A stretch of DNA of 64,000 nucleotides, taken from positions 13,135,863 through 13,199,862 of the forward strand of contig CM067299.1 of the NCBI GenBank assembly GCA_034231615.1, in the 5' to 3' direction. This document shows, piece by piece, positions 44,888-57,206 of this stretch. Source of the stretch: Meghimatium bilineatum. Lineage: Eukaryota > Mollusca > Gastropoda > Stylommatophora > Philomycidae. How positions within the stretch are numbered: the first letter of the stretch is position 1; the number at the start of each line of letters is the position of its first letter. Position numbers and translations under genes: made by a program. Under the pieces are notes generated by a model, which saw only the letters and a program-made list of their open reading frames with translations, was not told the origin of the DNA and searched no databases.

Positions 44888-46235
44888 GCATTAAGGCTGA
44901 TGATGAAATAACCTCTTTAGCTGTGAGCGGAGAGCTCTTGACAGCCCATAGACATTCTGACAAGATCATAAGTTCTTCTCAGTTTAGTAACTGAAGCAAC
45001 TCAATGACGTATATAAGGTTGCTTCAAAGGCATCGATGTGCAAGGGTGGTTTGAGGGTTCGTTATTGTTCCCCGAAGAGGGATATTCCAGAATGTCAGTA
45101 TCCCAGAATTCCATCATGGCCATGGACACAGAATAGACTTTTGGGTCAATTATATCTTCTGTCAAATTTGCAGACTTATCCACTTCTATCATCCACCGTC
45201 ACCTCGGAGTCTGTCACAACAGCACGAGGATACCATGTCCAATAGGAATATGTCACAACAGGACGAGGATATCATGTCCGCTAAAATCTGTCACAACAGG
45301 ACGAAGATACCATGTCCGCTAAAATATGTCACAACAGAACAAGGATACCATGTCCGCTAAAATCTGTCACAACAGGACTAGGATACCATGTCCGCTAAAA
45401 TCTGTCACAACAGGACGAGGATACCATGTCCGCTAAAATGTGTCACAACAGAACGAGGATACCATGTCCGCTAAAATGTGTCACAACAGAACGAGGATAC
45501 CATGTCCGTTAAAATCTGTCACAACAGAACGAGCATACCATGTCCGCTCAAATCTGTCACAACAGAACGAGGAAATCATGTCCGCTAAAATTTGTCACAA
45601 CAGAACGAGGATACCATGTCCGCTCAAATCTGTCACAACAGAAAGAGGATACCATGTCCGCTAAAATCTGTCACAACAGAACGAGGAAATCATGTCCACT
45701 AAAATTTGTCACAACGGGACGATGATACCATGTCCGCTAAAATTTGTCACAACGGGGCGAGGATACCATGTCCACTAAAATTTGTCATGACAGAACGAGG
45801 ATACCATGTCCGCTAAAATTTGTCACAACAGAACGAGGATACCATGTCCGCTAAAATTTGTCACAACAGAACGAGGATACCATGTCCGCTAAAATTTGTC
45901 ACAACAGAACGAGGATACCATGTCCGCTAAAATTTGTCACAACAGAACGAGGATACCATGTCCGCTAAAATATGTCACAACAGAACGAGGATACCATGTC
46001 CGCTAAAATTTGTCACAACAGAACGAGGATACCATGTCCGCTAGCCTGTATCTTTTCCTCAAGTATGATAATTGTTTGATAGAAGACGAAAGTATGAAAT
46101 TCAGACAAGATGTGACATTGATGATTTTTTTCACAGCTTGTCACATTATCTCCCAACTTTTCTTAGTCGCCTCCTACAACATACCTGGAAATAAGACAGT
46201 GGACGTGTACTTTACACCCTGAACTGAATGTATAT
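44888..46235 (-). mobile_element. SINE-B with internal expansion
   Basis: The plus-strand left end GCTGATGATGAAATAACCTC is the tail. The right end (TAGTCGCCTCCTACAACATA, GGAAATAAGACAGTGG, near 46235) is the head region. The parts either side of the array align with the unexpanded copy at 57821-58090 and with 19683-19985. Bases 45208-46040 are the array described next. Confidence 0.75.
45208..46040. repeat. 38-bp array derived from SINE-B, about 21-22 copies
   Basis: Units TCTGTCACAACAGAACGAGG then ATACCATGTCCGCTAAAA. In SINE-B at 57835 the corresponding single segment is TTTGCCACATAAGGACAAAG then GTGTAATATCCTCTGG. After the last unit the sequence continues in SINE-B register (CCTGTATCTTTTCCTC, TTTGATAGAAG). 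Confidence 0.93.
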
Positions 46236-46363
46236 GTTCCTTTGCTACACGGACGCACAATGTCAGGAAATGAAAATGTCTCAAGCAAATCATTTACTTC
46301 TTTAATCATTAACACATCATCGGATGTCGTGGTTCAACAACCACCTTCAATATTTGTGTATTC

Positions 46364-46527
46364 CATCTCATATAGGGTCAAACTGAACAATAAATCATGC
46401 TGAAGTCGGATGTGTCAGGCGGAAAGGCGCAGATATCTGACCAAAGTCATGACACAACTAGTGTCGTTCTCCGGACTACATCCTACTAATCTGCAGGAGT
46501 ATGAGAACGAACGCAGAAAAAGAAAAC
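46364..46527 (+). mobile_element. SINE-A 3' part
   Basis: TATAGGGTCAAACTGAAC, CTGAAGTCGGATGTGTCAGG, GGACTACATCCTACTAATCT, GAGAACGAACGCAGAAAAAG. The head is missing. Confidence 0.82.
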
Positions 46528-46589
46528 GATTAAACCGTAACCATTAGTAAATATAAGATAAGACCTGCTCACTCATTGGGAAACAACTG

Positions 46590-46690
46590 CCGCAGGTGAA
46601 CATTTGACTTTTCCCTTTATTGTTATTGGTTACTTTTGTATACTTTGTGTCGACAGTTGATCACGGGAAAAGTTAAATGAGTCACTTTCG
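46590..46690. repeat. MITE-core fragment
   Basis: ATTGTTATTGGTTAC..TATACTTTGTGTC..GATCACGGGAAAAGTTAAAT..GAGTCAC parallels 42425-42510. Preceded by a TAAGACCTG similar to the TIR at 42384. Confidence 0.5.
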
Positions 46691-46769
46691 AAGGCTGTTT
46701 TCTAATGACCTCGGAGATCTTATATTGTTGATTGGTCACGACTGGACGATGTGACATGTTGTCTACTGA

Positions 46770-48487
46770 AATATCTGTACTCTTCTTACTACTGAAATAT
46801 CTAGTACTCTTGTTACTACTGAAATATCTAGTACTCTTGTTACTACTGAAATATCTAGTACTCTTGTTACTACTGAAATATCTAGTACTCTTGCTACTAC
46901 TGAAATATCTTGTACTCAAGTTACTACTGAAAGATCTAGTACTCAAGTTACTACAGAAATATCAAGTACTCAAGTTACTAATTAAAGATCTAGTACTATT
47001 GTTACTACTGAAATATCTAGTACTCTTGTTACTACTGAAAGATCTAGTACTCTTGTTGCTACTGAAAGATCTAGTACTCTTGTTACTACTGAAAGATCTA
47101 GTACTCTTGTTACTACTGAAATATCTAGTACTCTTGTTCCTACTGAAATATCTAGTACTCTTGTTACTACTGAAAGAACTAGTACTCAAGTTACTACTGA
47201 AAGATCTAGTACTCTTGTTACTACTGAAATATCTAGTACTCTTGTTACTACTGAAATATCTAGTACTCTTGTTACTACTGAAATATCTAGTACTCTTGTT
47301 ACTACTGAAATATCAAGTACTCAAGTTACTACTGAAAGAACTAGTACTCAAGTTACTACTGAAAGATCTAGTACTCTTGTTACTACTGAAATATCTAGTA
47401 CTCAAGTTACTACTGAAAGATCTAGTACTCAAGTTACTACTGAAATATCAAGTACTCACGTTACTAATGAAAGATCGAGTACTATTGTTACTACTGAAAT
47501 ATCTAGTACTCTTGCTACTACTGAAATATCTAGTACTATTGTTACTACTGAAATATCTAGTACTCTTGCTACTACTGAAAGATCTAGTACTCAAGTTACT
47601 ACTGAAAGATCTAGTACTCAAGTTACTACAGAAATATCAAGTACTCAAGTTACTAATTAAAGATCTAGTACTATTGTTACTACTGAAATATCTAGTACTC
47701 TTGTTACTACTGAAATATCTAGTACTCTTGTTACTACTGAAAGATCTAGTACTCTTGTTACTACTGAAAGATCTAGTACTCTTGTTACTACTGAAATATC
47801 TAGTACTCTTGTTACTACTGAAATATCTAGTACTCTTGTTACTACTGAAAGAACTAGTACTCAAGTTACTACTGAAAGATCTAGTACTCTTGTTACTACT
47901 GAAATATCTAGTACTCTTGTTACTACTGAAATATCTAGTACTCTTGTTACTACTGAAATATCTAGTACTCTTGTTACTACTGAAATATCTAGTACTCTTG
48001 TTACTACTGAAAGAACTAGTACTCAAGTTACTACTGAAAGATCTAGTACTCTTGTTACTACTGAAATATCTAGTACTCAAGTTACTACTGAAAGATCTAG
48101 TACTCAAGTTACTACTGAAATATCAAGTACTCAAGTTACTAATGAAAGATCGAGTACTCTTGTTACTACTGAAATATCTAGTACTCTTGCTACTACTGAA
48201 ATATCTAGTACTATTGTTACTACTGAAATATCTAGTACTCTTGCTACTACTGAAAGATCTAGTACTCAAGTTACTACTGAAAGATCTAGTACTCAAGTTA
48301 CTACTAAAATATCAAGTACTCAAGTTACTAATGAAAGATCTAGTACTATTGTTACTACTGAAATATCTAGTACTCTTGTTACTACTGAAAGATCTAGTAC
48401 TCAAGTTATTACTGAAGATCTAGTACTCAAGTTACTACTGAAATATCTAGTACTCTTGTTACTACTGAAATATCTAGTACTCTTATT
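46770..48487. repeat. 27-bp minisatellite, about 63 copies, left part
   Basis: Units TACTCTTGTTACTACTGAAA plus TATCTAG with a few variant positions (CTTG/CAAG, ATAT/AGAT). Because 27 is a multiple of 3, a 563-codon plus frame (LLLLLKYLV repeats) and several minus frames stay open. A larger block order repeats, for example 46900-47480 versus 47600-48120. It resumes at 50071-50118 beyond the LINE. Confidence 0.95.
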
Positions 48488-50070
48488 GTTATGTTATGTT
48501 ATGTTATGTTCCTCCATGGCCATAGGCGGCGCAAAGGGCAGAAACCATAGCTTTCCATTTCTGTCTTTGTGTTGCCAGGTCTTTCAATTGTTGCGTGTTG
48601 TTTAGGTTCATTGACATGCCTTCTCTATTAATGGTTCTTCGTAGAGTTTCTCTAGGTCTCCCTCTTCTTCTTACTCCGGGTGGCACCCAATTTAGTGACT
48701 GCTGGGGAATTCTTAGACTGTTCATTCTGAGAACAAGGCCGATGTAAGTCCAACGTTTTTACCTAATGAAAGAAGATATATAGGTTTGTTTGCTTTCCTC
48801 TCTTATAGTAGTGTTAGATTTAAAGTCACTCCACTTAACATTCAGAATGGTACGTAGGCATTTGTTTTCAAAGGAGTCTAATCTCTTATCTGTGGCTTTT
48901 GTGGCTTTCCAACTTTCGCATCCATATGATAGAATAGGGATGATGTTGGAGTTAAACAACCTGAGTTTTGTGGTGTTTCTTAGTGTGTTTGACGTCCAGA
49001 TATTACGTAGTTTATTGAAAGCACCCACTACAATGGCAATACGGTGTAAAATTTCTTTTGATTAGTCTCCATCCAGTTCTAGATTTGTGCCTAAATATGT
49101 AAAATTGTTGACTTTTAATAATGGAAAATTTTGAATTTTTATGTTGTCGTTGGATCTTTTGAAATCTAGTATATGAGTTTTTGATGTGTTGATTTTCAAC
49201 CCTATCTGATTTGAGTAGTGTTGGAGATTGTCAAACTTAGATTGAACATCTGTGTGGTTTGCGCTCAAAAGGGCCAGGTCATCTGCGTAGTCAAGATCTT
49301 CGAGAACGGTATTATTAATCCATTTTATTCCTGTCAGCTCATTTTCATTGCTCTTTCTCATGACCCAATCAATAGCAACGCAGAAAAGTAATGGGGACAT
49401 GATGAATCCCTGTTTAACGCCCGTAACAACTTGGAACCATTCTGACTTCTCAGTGTTTGTTTCAACACAGCAATGTGAGTTGGTGTAAAATGCCTTTATA
49501 ACATTGATTTTTTTAGTAGGAAAACCGTATTGCTGTAGAATATTCCATAACGTAGGCCGATGAAGACTATAAAATGTTTTTCAAAGTCAAGAAAGTTGAT
49601 TATGAGCGGGGATTGAAATTCGAGTGATTCTTCAATAATGATGCGAAGAGAAAATATGTTGTCTGTGCAGGAGCGAGCTGATCTAAAGCCTGCTTGTTCG
49701 TCTCTGAGTAGTTTATCAACAGCATTCTTTAATCTTTCCAAGATGATGCTTAGGAAGACCTTGCCTATGACTGAAAATAGGGTGATACCCCGCCAGTTGT
49801 TGCAATCTGAAGGGTCGCCTTTCTTGGGGAGTTTGATGATGATACCGTCTTTCCATTGTTGAGGTGGGTTTTCATTGCACCAGACATCATTCATAAGAGA
49901 AAGCAAGTTTTGTAGTGTGTTATCATCGGAAGCTTTAAGCATCTCACTTGTTATTTCGTCAACGCCAGCGGCTTTGTTATTTCTTAGTTTATGGATAGCA
50001 TATTTTAATTCGATGATAGAGAAAATTTCACATGATATTGGCATGGTTGTTATTAGTGTGTCATTGATAA
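48488..50070 (-). mobile_element. RTE-like LINE, 5'-truncated, 1583 bp, with 12-bp TSD
   Basis: Flanked by AGTACTCTTATT at 48476-48487 and 50071-50082, both within the 27-bp array. The 3' end (left) has an (ATAAC)n tail: plus text GTTATGTTATGTTATG. RT and C-terminus are present; the APE is lost by 5' truncation. Confidence 0.93.
48504..50044 (-). pseudogene. LINE reverse transcriptase, broken
   Basis: In order on the minus strand: LRNNKAAGVDEITSEMLKAS, QWKDGIIIKLPKKGDPSDCN, EQAGFRSARSCTDNIFSLRI (49496-50044). Then MSPLLFCVAIDWVM and LDYADDLALLS, with YADD at 49279-49290. Next come NNFTYLGTNL, ILSYGCESWKATKATDKRLD and VRRRGRPRETLRRT..WKAMVSALCAAYG at the C-terminus. Three to four frame breaks or stops occur (near 49490, 49062, 48759), so it is dead but only modestly decayed. 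Confidence 0.88.
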
Positions 50071-50118
50071 AGTACTCTTATTACTACTGAAATATCTAGT
50101 ATTCTTGTTACTACCACT
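50071..50118. repeat. 27-bp array, right remnant
   Basis: AGTACTCTTATTACTACTGA and one further unit after the LINE. The array ends about one and a half units beyond the insertion. Confidence 0.9.
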
Positions 50119-50171
50119 TGGCTGCTGACTGTCTTATTCTCTGGCCTGATTTTTTTATTTGGACATTCTGT

Positions 50172-50392
50172 GTAGGCTTAAATTCCTGCTGGTAAATGGA
50201 ATGTAGTCCAAGAAACAAAAACGGTGTTTCATGATGTAGATTAGCTGCCATGTCTGTCTTTCGGTCTGCCACATTTTATTTCAGCATTACTTCTGGATTA
50301 CCTCATTGTTATGTAGTCTCCTCGTATGTCACGCATGGCATGTCAGTGTTGCTATTCTTTGCTTCCTTTTCTGGCTTCAATAACACGACTGC
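50172..50392 (-). mobile_element. SINE-A copy, diverged, antisense
   Basis: TTCCTGCTGGTAAATGGAAT, GTAGTCCAAGAAAC, AGTGTTGCTATTCTTTGCTT, CCTTTTCTGGCTTC are complements of SINE-A blocks from tail to head. Confidence 0.7.
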
Positions 50393-50589
50393 GTCTGGGA
50401 TAGTAAATTATAATAATACGCAAAATTTAAGTATTGACATATTTACGTATTTTTTTTAAAATAATCAATGTAGGAACACATTTCTACGTGACGTAATCCG
50501 TTAACCAACAATTTTCTCACTGAACAATGACAGCCTCAAGAATGCGCTTCCATATACCATGCTACCTCCAAATATATATTCAAGAAGAC

Positions 50590-50646
<57 letters not shown>
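50590..50646. repeat. (TA)n microsatellite
   Basis: About 55 bp of alternating AT. Confidence 0.95.
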
Positions 50647-50653
<7 letters not shown>

Positions 50654-51514
50654 AAGAGACTGTGCATACATTTATGTTATATTCTTAAAGCATCATGGTC
50701 GAGATAATGTATAACAGCACTCTTTTTTTTCTTATTCCCACCCGAGCAACGACGGGTATTCCTTTAGTATATACTATATAGGGGACTATCCATAAACTAC
50801 ATAAATAAACGGGGATGGGGGTTGAAAAGGTTTGGCAGTTTTTGACTTAGTAATTATGAAAAGATTGTGTGCTACATCGCTGGTGCTACATCGCTGGTGC
50901 TAAACAGTTTACCTTTACCTCTAACCTTTATATTCTCATGTTCTCTATCTCTGTTTCTTTTGCCTAAAATCTTGCCAATTGTGTACACACTTCGAAGAAA
51001 GGGTAAGGGTCAGTAGCTGGAAAGGAACCAAAAGCCAAAACTATAGATATGAGATGTTCCATAACTAGTTAAAATAAAATAGATTTTCTTCGAACAACAA
51101 ACATTCAACACGTGCTACGTGGGCCAAAAGCAGATCTTGTGATTAGTGTTAAACTCATCAAGAACGCTGAAAAAATGCTGATATGACGTCAAAATGTGAG
51201 TGTTTTTAATAACTGAGCATGAAACAAAACGTTCTAATCCACACAAAAAAATGTTTTCCATGTGGAAGACTACAGTACTGGTCTTGAGCTATACGCACAA
51301 AATTGTCATTATAAAAAACAAATCTGTTGCATAACCAGCACGCGACAATATGCTCAACGACAAGCGCTGTAGATAAAGAGACATTGCGTGTTTGCAAGTT
51401 GTCCAAACTGTGGTTTTGAAACATTGGAGTTTTTCGTTCAGTTATTGTCAGACTGCAGCAGCGCTTTGTCCACACTGGGGGTCGTCAAGAAACGACAACT
51501 CGCATGTTTTTCTA
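50647..51514. other. Unassigned stretch
   Basis: A minus frame of 89 codons (51206-51475) has no motif and could be decayed transposon. Short direct repeat TACATCGCTGGTGC at 50873-50900. Confidence 0.35.
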
Positions 51515-51970
51515 GAGTTACTGCACCTCGAGAAGAGCGCTAAATTCGGAGGCTAGCAATGCAACAGATAACAGTTTTATTTATACTTGTCTTCTAGTCG
51601 TTACGCAACAGAGAACTACCCGCGCAATTGTTATCTGATAGTTTCTCGTAGATGGTGCCAAAACTGTAGAAGTGATATAACTATTTGGAATCTACTTCAC
51701 GATGCTAACCTTCATTCTTGTCGTCCAACCATTCAACACGACTGGTACCCACAAAGCAGGTCTTTTAGCATGGTATATGCAGCAAGCGCATTGGCTATGT
51801 GCACAGTGGGCGACGGGTTTAGTGACATCAGCCATCACGTAAAACTCTGCATGAGGTTCTTCTGGTACTTCAGCATAAGTGGCAGGTAGTGGCCCAATGT
51901 TTCATTTACAAACACATCATTTCTATGCAACATCGGTGCCTGAATATATCGTAAATAATGGAGGACACAC
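51515..51970 (+). pseudogene. Tc1-like transposase relic
   Basis: Conceptual fragments VTAPREER, IRRLAMQQ (helix-turn-helix region), TIWNLLHDANLHSCRP (typical end of the Tc1 DNA-binding part) and GDGFSDISHHVKLC (eroded form of a FSDESRFCL-like motif with the second catalytic Asp region) occur in the expected order. There are several stops and shifts. Terminal inverted repeats were not found. Confidence 0.5.
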
Positions 51971-52970
51971 ACGGTACTGGAATATTGACTACTTTTGTTG
52001 TTATTCTCATTAATTTTGAACATGAGTACTGTGTCAATTGCTGTGCTGCTATATACTCACTTTTTACTGATATCAAGAAATATAGTGTTGATTGTAACGA
52101 TAAACTTGTGAGTTATTTTGCGAAATGATGTTCTGTTATTATTTAGATACTTTTCATACTTTTGATACTTTTGTTCTGTTATTATTTTGTTACTTTTGAT
52201 TTAGCGCCTACCAAAATGCGGTCTTTAATTATTTTTGTTATTGAAGTGTCAGAAAATATATACTATTTTCTACAAAAAGCTCTATAAACAGTGTTCAAAC
52301 TTACTTGTTATCAGGTTATGACTCACGTTTATACCCGTACTACATATGCGTGACGCCTTACTGGGGTACTACGTAAAACAAAGTGTAAGATACTTTTCAA
52401 CTTAATAGATTGTAGTTGCAGTATTTCGCATAAATATAGCTGGTGTGTGTGTCGATAAGTGTCGTTCTCTCAGATCAATGAAGTTTGTTTAAAAAGGATG
52501 ACTTTTATATCAATGCTTGACACCGCTTTAAAGGACCATACGGCTGTTTACATAAAAAATCATCAAACAAAATAACCATGGATATTTCAACAATTTCCTG
52601 ACAATTACGTATTTACATTTCCAATAATTTCAATAGCATAGTTCTATGCCGTATGTGATAATCACATTGTCATTTGTCATTGACACGTTGTAATTCACAT
52701 AAGCAAATACGTGTAAGTGCTGGAATATGGCTGACAATTTTGCCCCATACTATTTAATGTAAGCACAATTATTATAAAGTTTTATAGTCCAGCAAAAATT
52801 ATAATGCCTATTAATATGTAGATACAAGTTGGGGACGAATAGAACGGGACTCGACTCTGGCAACATCTGGGAAGTTGAAAATATCGATCACGGGACATGG
52901 TTATATTTAAATATATGATGTCATATGATACACGTGTGTTCCTCTGCGTATATATATACGCATGCGTCTC
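51971..52970. other. Unassigned AT-rich stretch
   Basis: No gene, repeat or RNA recognised. Confidence 0.4.
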
Positions 52971-52974
52971 TCTA

Positions 52975-52978
52975 GCTA

Positions 52979-53023
<45 letters not shown>

Positions 53024-53205
53024 GCATGTGTTCGTGTGTATGTTTGTGTGACAAGTGTAAGTGTATGTGAATGTGTGTAAAAGATTACGTATATATGCGT
53101 GTGTGTAAAGAGATTAAGTATGTATGTGTATGTGTAAAAGAATGTAAGTGTGTGTGTGTGTGTGTGTATTTGTGGGTGTGGGTGTGTGTGTAAAAAAAGA
53201 AATGA
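52975..53205. repeat. (CT)n and GT-rich microsatellites
   Basis: (CT)n at 52979-53020, then imperfect GTGTATGTGTG-type sequence with AAAGA spacers to 53200. The minus frame THTHTL is low complexity. Confidence 0.93.
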
Positions 53206-53235
53206 AGTATGTACATGTGTCAAGAGAGAGAATTG

Positions 53236-53377
53236 ACTCTGGTTGACTAACAGACTTATTAGTGAATATAACTCTGGTTGACTAACAGACTTATTAGTGA
53301 ATATAACTCTGGTTGACTAACAGACTTATTAGTGAATATAACTCTGGTTGACTAACAGACTTATTAGTGAATATAAC
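53236..53377. repeat. 35-bp direct repeat, 4 identical copies
   Basis: CTCTGGTTGACTAACAGACT then TATTAGTGAATATAA four times without a mismatch: recent expansion. Confidence 0.97.
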
Positions 53378-53654
53378 GCATGTTTTTTGTTATAGTAATA
53401 GGCATCTTTCTGTCTTTCCAAGCGATAGTATTATTGTTGTGTTAGATGAAATATAATCTACGATCCATGGCGATGATGGATGTCACATAAGACCAATTTG
53501 AGCTACAAAGAGTCTTCCAAATAATGTACAAGGAATTGCAGATCAACTTCTACCATCGGGTGCTGTTCTGTGGTTTCTTAGACATGCAGCCCTTGAACTA
53601 ATTGTTATCACTATCTCTTTTGTCTGTATACCATGACTGATATTTCACTTCCAT

Positions 53655-53865
53655 GTAACACCATCCATGGCATCCTGTTCCATGTCACACCATCCATGGC
53701 ATCTTGTTCCATGTCACACGGTTCATGACATCGTGTTCCATGTCACACCATCCATGACATCATGTTCCCATGTCACACGATCCATGACATCCTATTCCAC
53801 GTAACACGATCCATGGCATCCTGTTCCACGTAACACAATCCATGACATCCTGCTCCCACGATTCC
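53655..53865. repeat. ~29-bp minisatellite, about 7 copies
   Basis: CCATGTCACACCATCCATGG plus CATCTTGTT, with ACGTAACACGATCCATG variants. Confidence 0.9.
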
Positions 53866-53924
53866 TTAGTGATGTCTGTATCACTCATACATCGTTTACA
53901 TTTACTTTTTGCATATACGCGGCC

Positions 53925-54120
53925 GGATCTGTGGTATAGTGGTACAGATGGCGTCTGTGACGGCCAAAGTAACGAGTTCGACCCGCACCACAAGCAATTA
54001 TGCATCCGGACCATTCAGAAAGGAATGGCAAACTACTGAACGTATTTATATTTTCTAGCAGATCACTACAGACCAAAAATGATGGGTGGGTGGTTACGTC
54101 CTGAATAGAATACGTTACCA
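53925..54120 (+). mobile_element. Second tRNA-derived SINE
   Basis: A box TGGTATAGTGG (53932-53942) and a consensus-quality B box GAGTTCGACCC (53974-53984), 31 bp apart, in a degraded tRNA-like head. It differs from the SINE at 17930 in body sequence. The cloverleaf does not fold fully by eye, so it is not a functional tRNA gene. The 3' limit is a guess. Confidence 0.7.
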
Positions 54121-54281
54121 ATATACGCAGAAAACATCATGCGAAATGAACACGAAGACCCACATTATGAACAGTTTCAGCCACATCATTTCGGAGGACA
54201 TGAGATTCCATGAAGTAGGTATGCAGACAACAACATCCTAGCATCAAGGAGCATCACAGTTTTAGAACACATCATTACGTC

Positions 54282-55412
54282 TGTTAAACATCATAGTGAG
54301 GCCCAGTTAAACATCATAGTGAGGCCCAGTTAAACATCATAGTGAGGCCCAGTTAAACATCATAGTGAGGCCCAGTTAAACATCATAGTGAGGCCCAGTT
54401 AAACATCATAGTGAGGCCCAGTTAAACATCATAGTGAGACCCAGTTAAACATCATAGTGAGGCCCAGTTAAACATCATAGTGAGGCCCAGTTAAACATCA
54501 TAGTGAGGTCCAGTTAAACATCATAGTGAGGTCCAGATAAACATCATAGTGAGGTCCAGTTAAACATCATAGTGAGGCCCAGTTAAACATCATAGTGAGG
54601 TCCAGATAAACATCATAGTGAGGCCCAGTTAAACATCATAGTGAGGCCCAGTTAAACATCATAGTGAGGTCCAGTTAAACATCATAGTGAGGCCCAGTTA
54701 AACATCATAGTGAGGCCCAGTTAAACATCATAGTGAGGCCCAGTTAAAAATCATTGTGAGGCCCAGTTAAACATCATAGTGAGGCCCAGTTAAACATCAT
54801 AGTGAGGCCCAGTTAAACATCATAGTGAGGTCCAGTTAAACATCATAGTGAGGTCCAGTTAAACATCACAGTGTGGATCAGTTAAACATCATAGTGAGGT
54901 CCAATTAAACATCATAGTGAGGCCCAGTTAAACATCATAGTGAGGTCCAGTTAAACATCATAGTGAGGGCCAGTTAAACATCATAGTGAGGTCCAGTTAA
55001 ACATCACAGTGTGGTCCAGTTAAACATCACAGTGAGGTCCAATTAAACATCATAGTGAGGCCCAGTTAAACATCATAGTGAGGCCCTGTTAAACATCATA
55101 GTGAGGCCCAGTTACCATCACAGTGAGGTCCAGTTAAACATCAAAGTGAGGCCCAGTTAAACATCACAGTGTGGATCAGTTAAACATCATAGTGAGGTCC
55201 AATTAAACATCATAGTGAGGCCCAGTTAAACATCATAGTGAGGTCCAGTTAAACATCATAGTGAGGCCCAGTTAAACATCATAGTGAGGCCCAGTTAAAC
55301 ATCATAGTGAGGCCCAGTTAAACATCATAGTGAGGCCCAGTTAAACATCATAGTGAGGCCCAGTTAAACATCATAGTGAGGCCCAGTTAAACATCATAGT
55401 GAGACCAAGTTA
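54282..55412. repeat. 23-bp satellite array, about 49 copies
   Basis: AGTTAAACATCATAGTGAGG plus CCC/TCC. Variants (ACAGTGTGGATC) recur as a block near 54870 and 55165, indicating segmental duplication within the array. The flanks are nearly pure consensus. Confidence 0.97.
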
Positions 55413-55487
55413 ATTGGACACCAAGAGTAAGTAAATAACATGAGAATGGATTGGACACACTCGGAAAATTAGTAAATGATATGTTGT

Positions 55488-55700
55488 TATTCGTCCATCA
55501 CAAATAATGATGACCATTTGTTACATCCAATTTTGAAATTCAATTAGAGTTATGTCCTTGACTATGAGTTCGCAGATTGCCAAGGACATTTGTGTCATAT
55601 TCTGGCTGCAAATGTCCTTGGACATTTCGGACATGGGATGACCACAGTAGGCGGTTTTTTATCTACCCGTGACTTCTAGACACTCTCCCTGTTGAGCAGC
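55488..55700 (-). pseudogene. Zinc-finger RTE-like LINE 3' tail (copy 3)
   Basis: Minus-strand CPKCPRTFAARI retains the first half of the finger. The remainder (CCTTGGCAATCTGCGAACTC, ACATAACTCTAATTGAATTT, GTGATGGACG) matches copies 1 and 2. Very short 5'-truncated insertion. Confidence 0.75.
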
Positions 55701-56021
55701 TGCTAATATGCAATTTCCATACAAATATTATTTCTTGTTCTAAAGGAGACCGAGTCGATTTTCTTCGGTTTTATGTGCCGTGTTCCTTGTTGTTAGGTGT
55801 AAGGCTATATTATCTAAGCATTTGAGATTCTCAAAATTAACTGACCAAAAGTAGACGAGATAGACTTTTGAAATGTTCATATCATATTTTTTGTCCCATG
55901 GACATGACATTTCTTTAGGTTGGCTCATAATTAAAATATAACAATATAATATCAACAAAATTCAAGATAAAAAAAGTTGTGAAAAAAAGCCTGTGCCCTC
56001 GTACTAACATAAAAACATTGT

Positions 56022-56852
<831 letters not shown>

Positions 56853-57103
56853 TGGTAATGATCATGTTGATGATGATAGTTTTGATGATGATGATGATGA
56901 TGATTATGCTAGTTTTGATGATGATGATGTTGATGATGATAGTTTTGATGGTGATGATGATGATGATGATAGTGATGATGATGTTGATGATGATGATGAT
57001 GATAGTGATGATGATGTTGATGATGATAGTTTTGATGATGATGATGATGATGATGATAGTGATGATGATGTTGATGATGATAGTTTTGATGATGATGATG
57101 ATA

Positions 57104-57173
<70 letters not shown>

Positions 57174-57198
57174 GGATGATGATGATGATGATGATGAT
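56853..57198. repeat. (GAT)n tract, about 345 bp
   Basis: GATGATGATG with periodic TGATAGTTTTGATGAT interruptions at roughly 60-bp spacing. Poly-Asp, poly-Met, poly-His and poly-Ile frames are artefacts. An I-like LINE 3' tail abuts it. Confidence 0.97.
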
Positions 57199-57206
57199 TG
57201 TATAGA

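Noticed and set aside
46732..48423. 563-codon Leu/Lys-rich open frame as a membrane protein gene
   Set aside because: It is the 27-bp minisatellite read in frame; opposite-strand frames are equally open and there is no unique domain or promoter.
53925..53995. Functional tRNA gene
   Set aside because: A and B boxes are good, but the acceptor stem and anticodon arm do not pair by eye; better explained as a SINE head.
54282..55412. CRISPR-like or telomeric repeat
   Set aside because: 23-bp units without spacers; the sequence is unlike known telomere motifs and array edges are internal.
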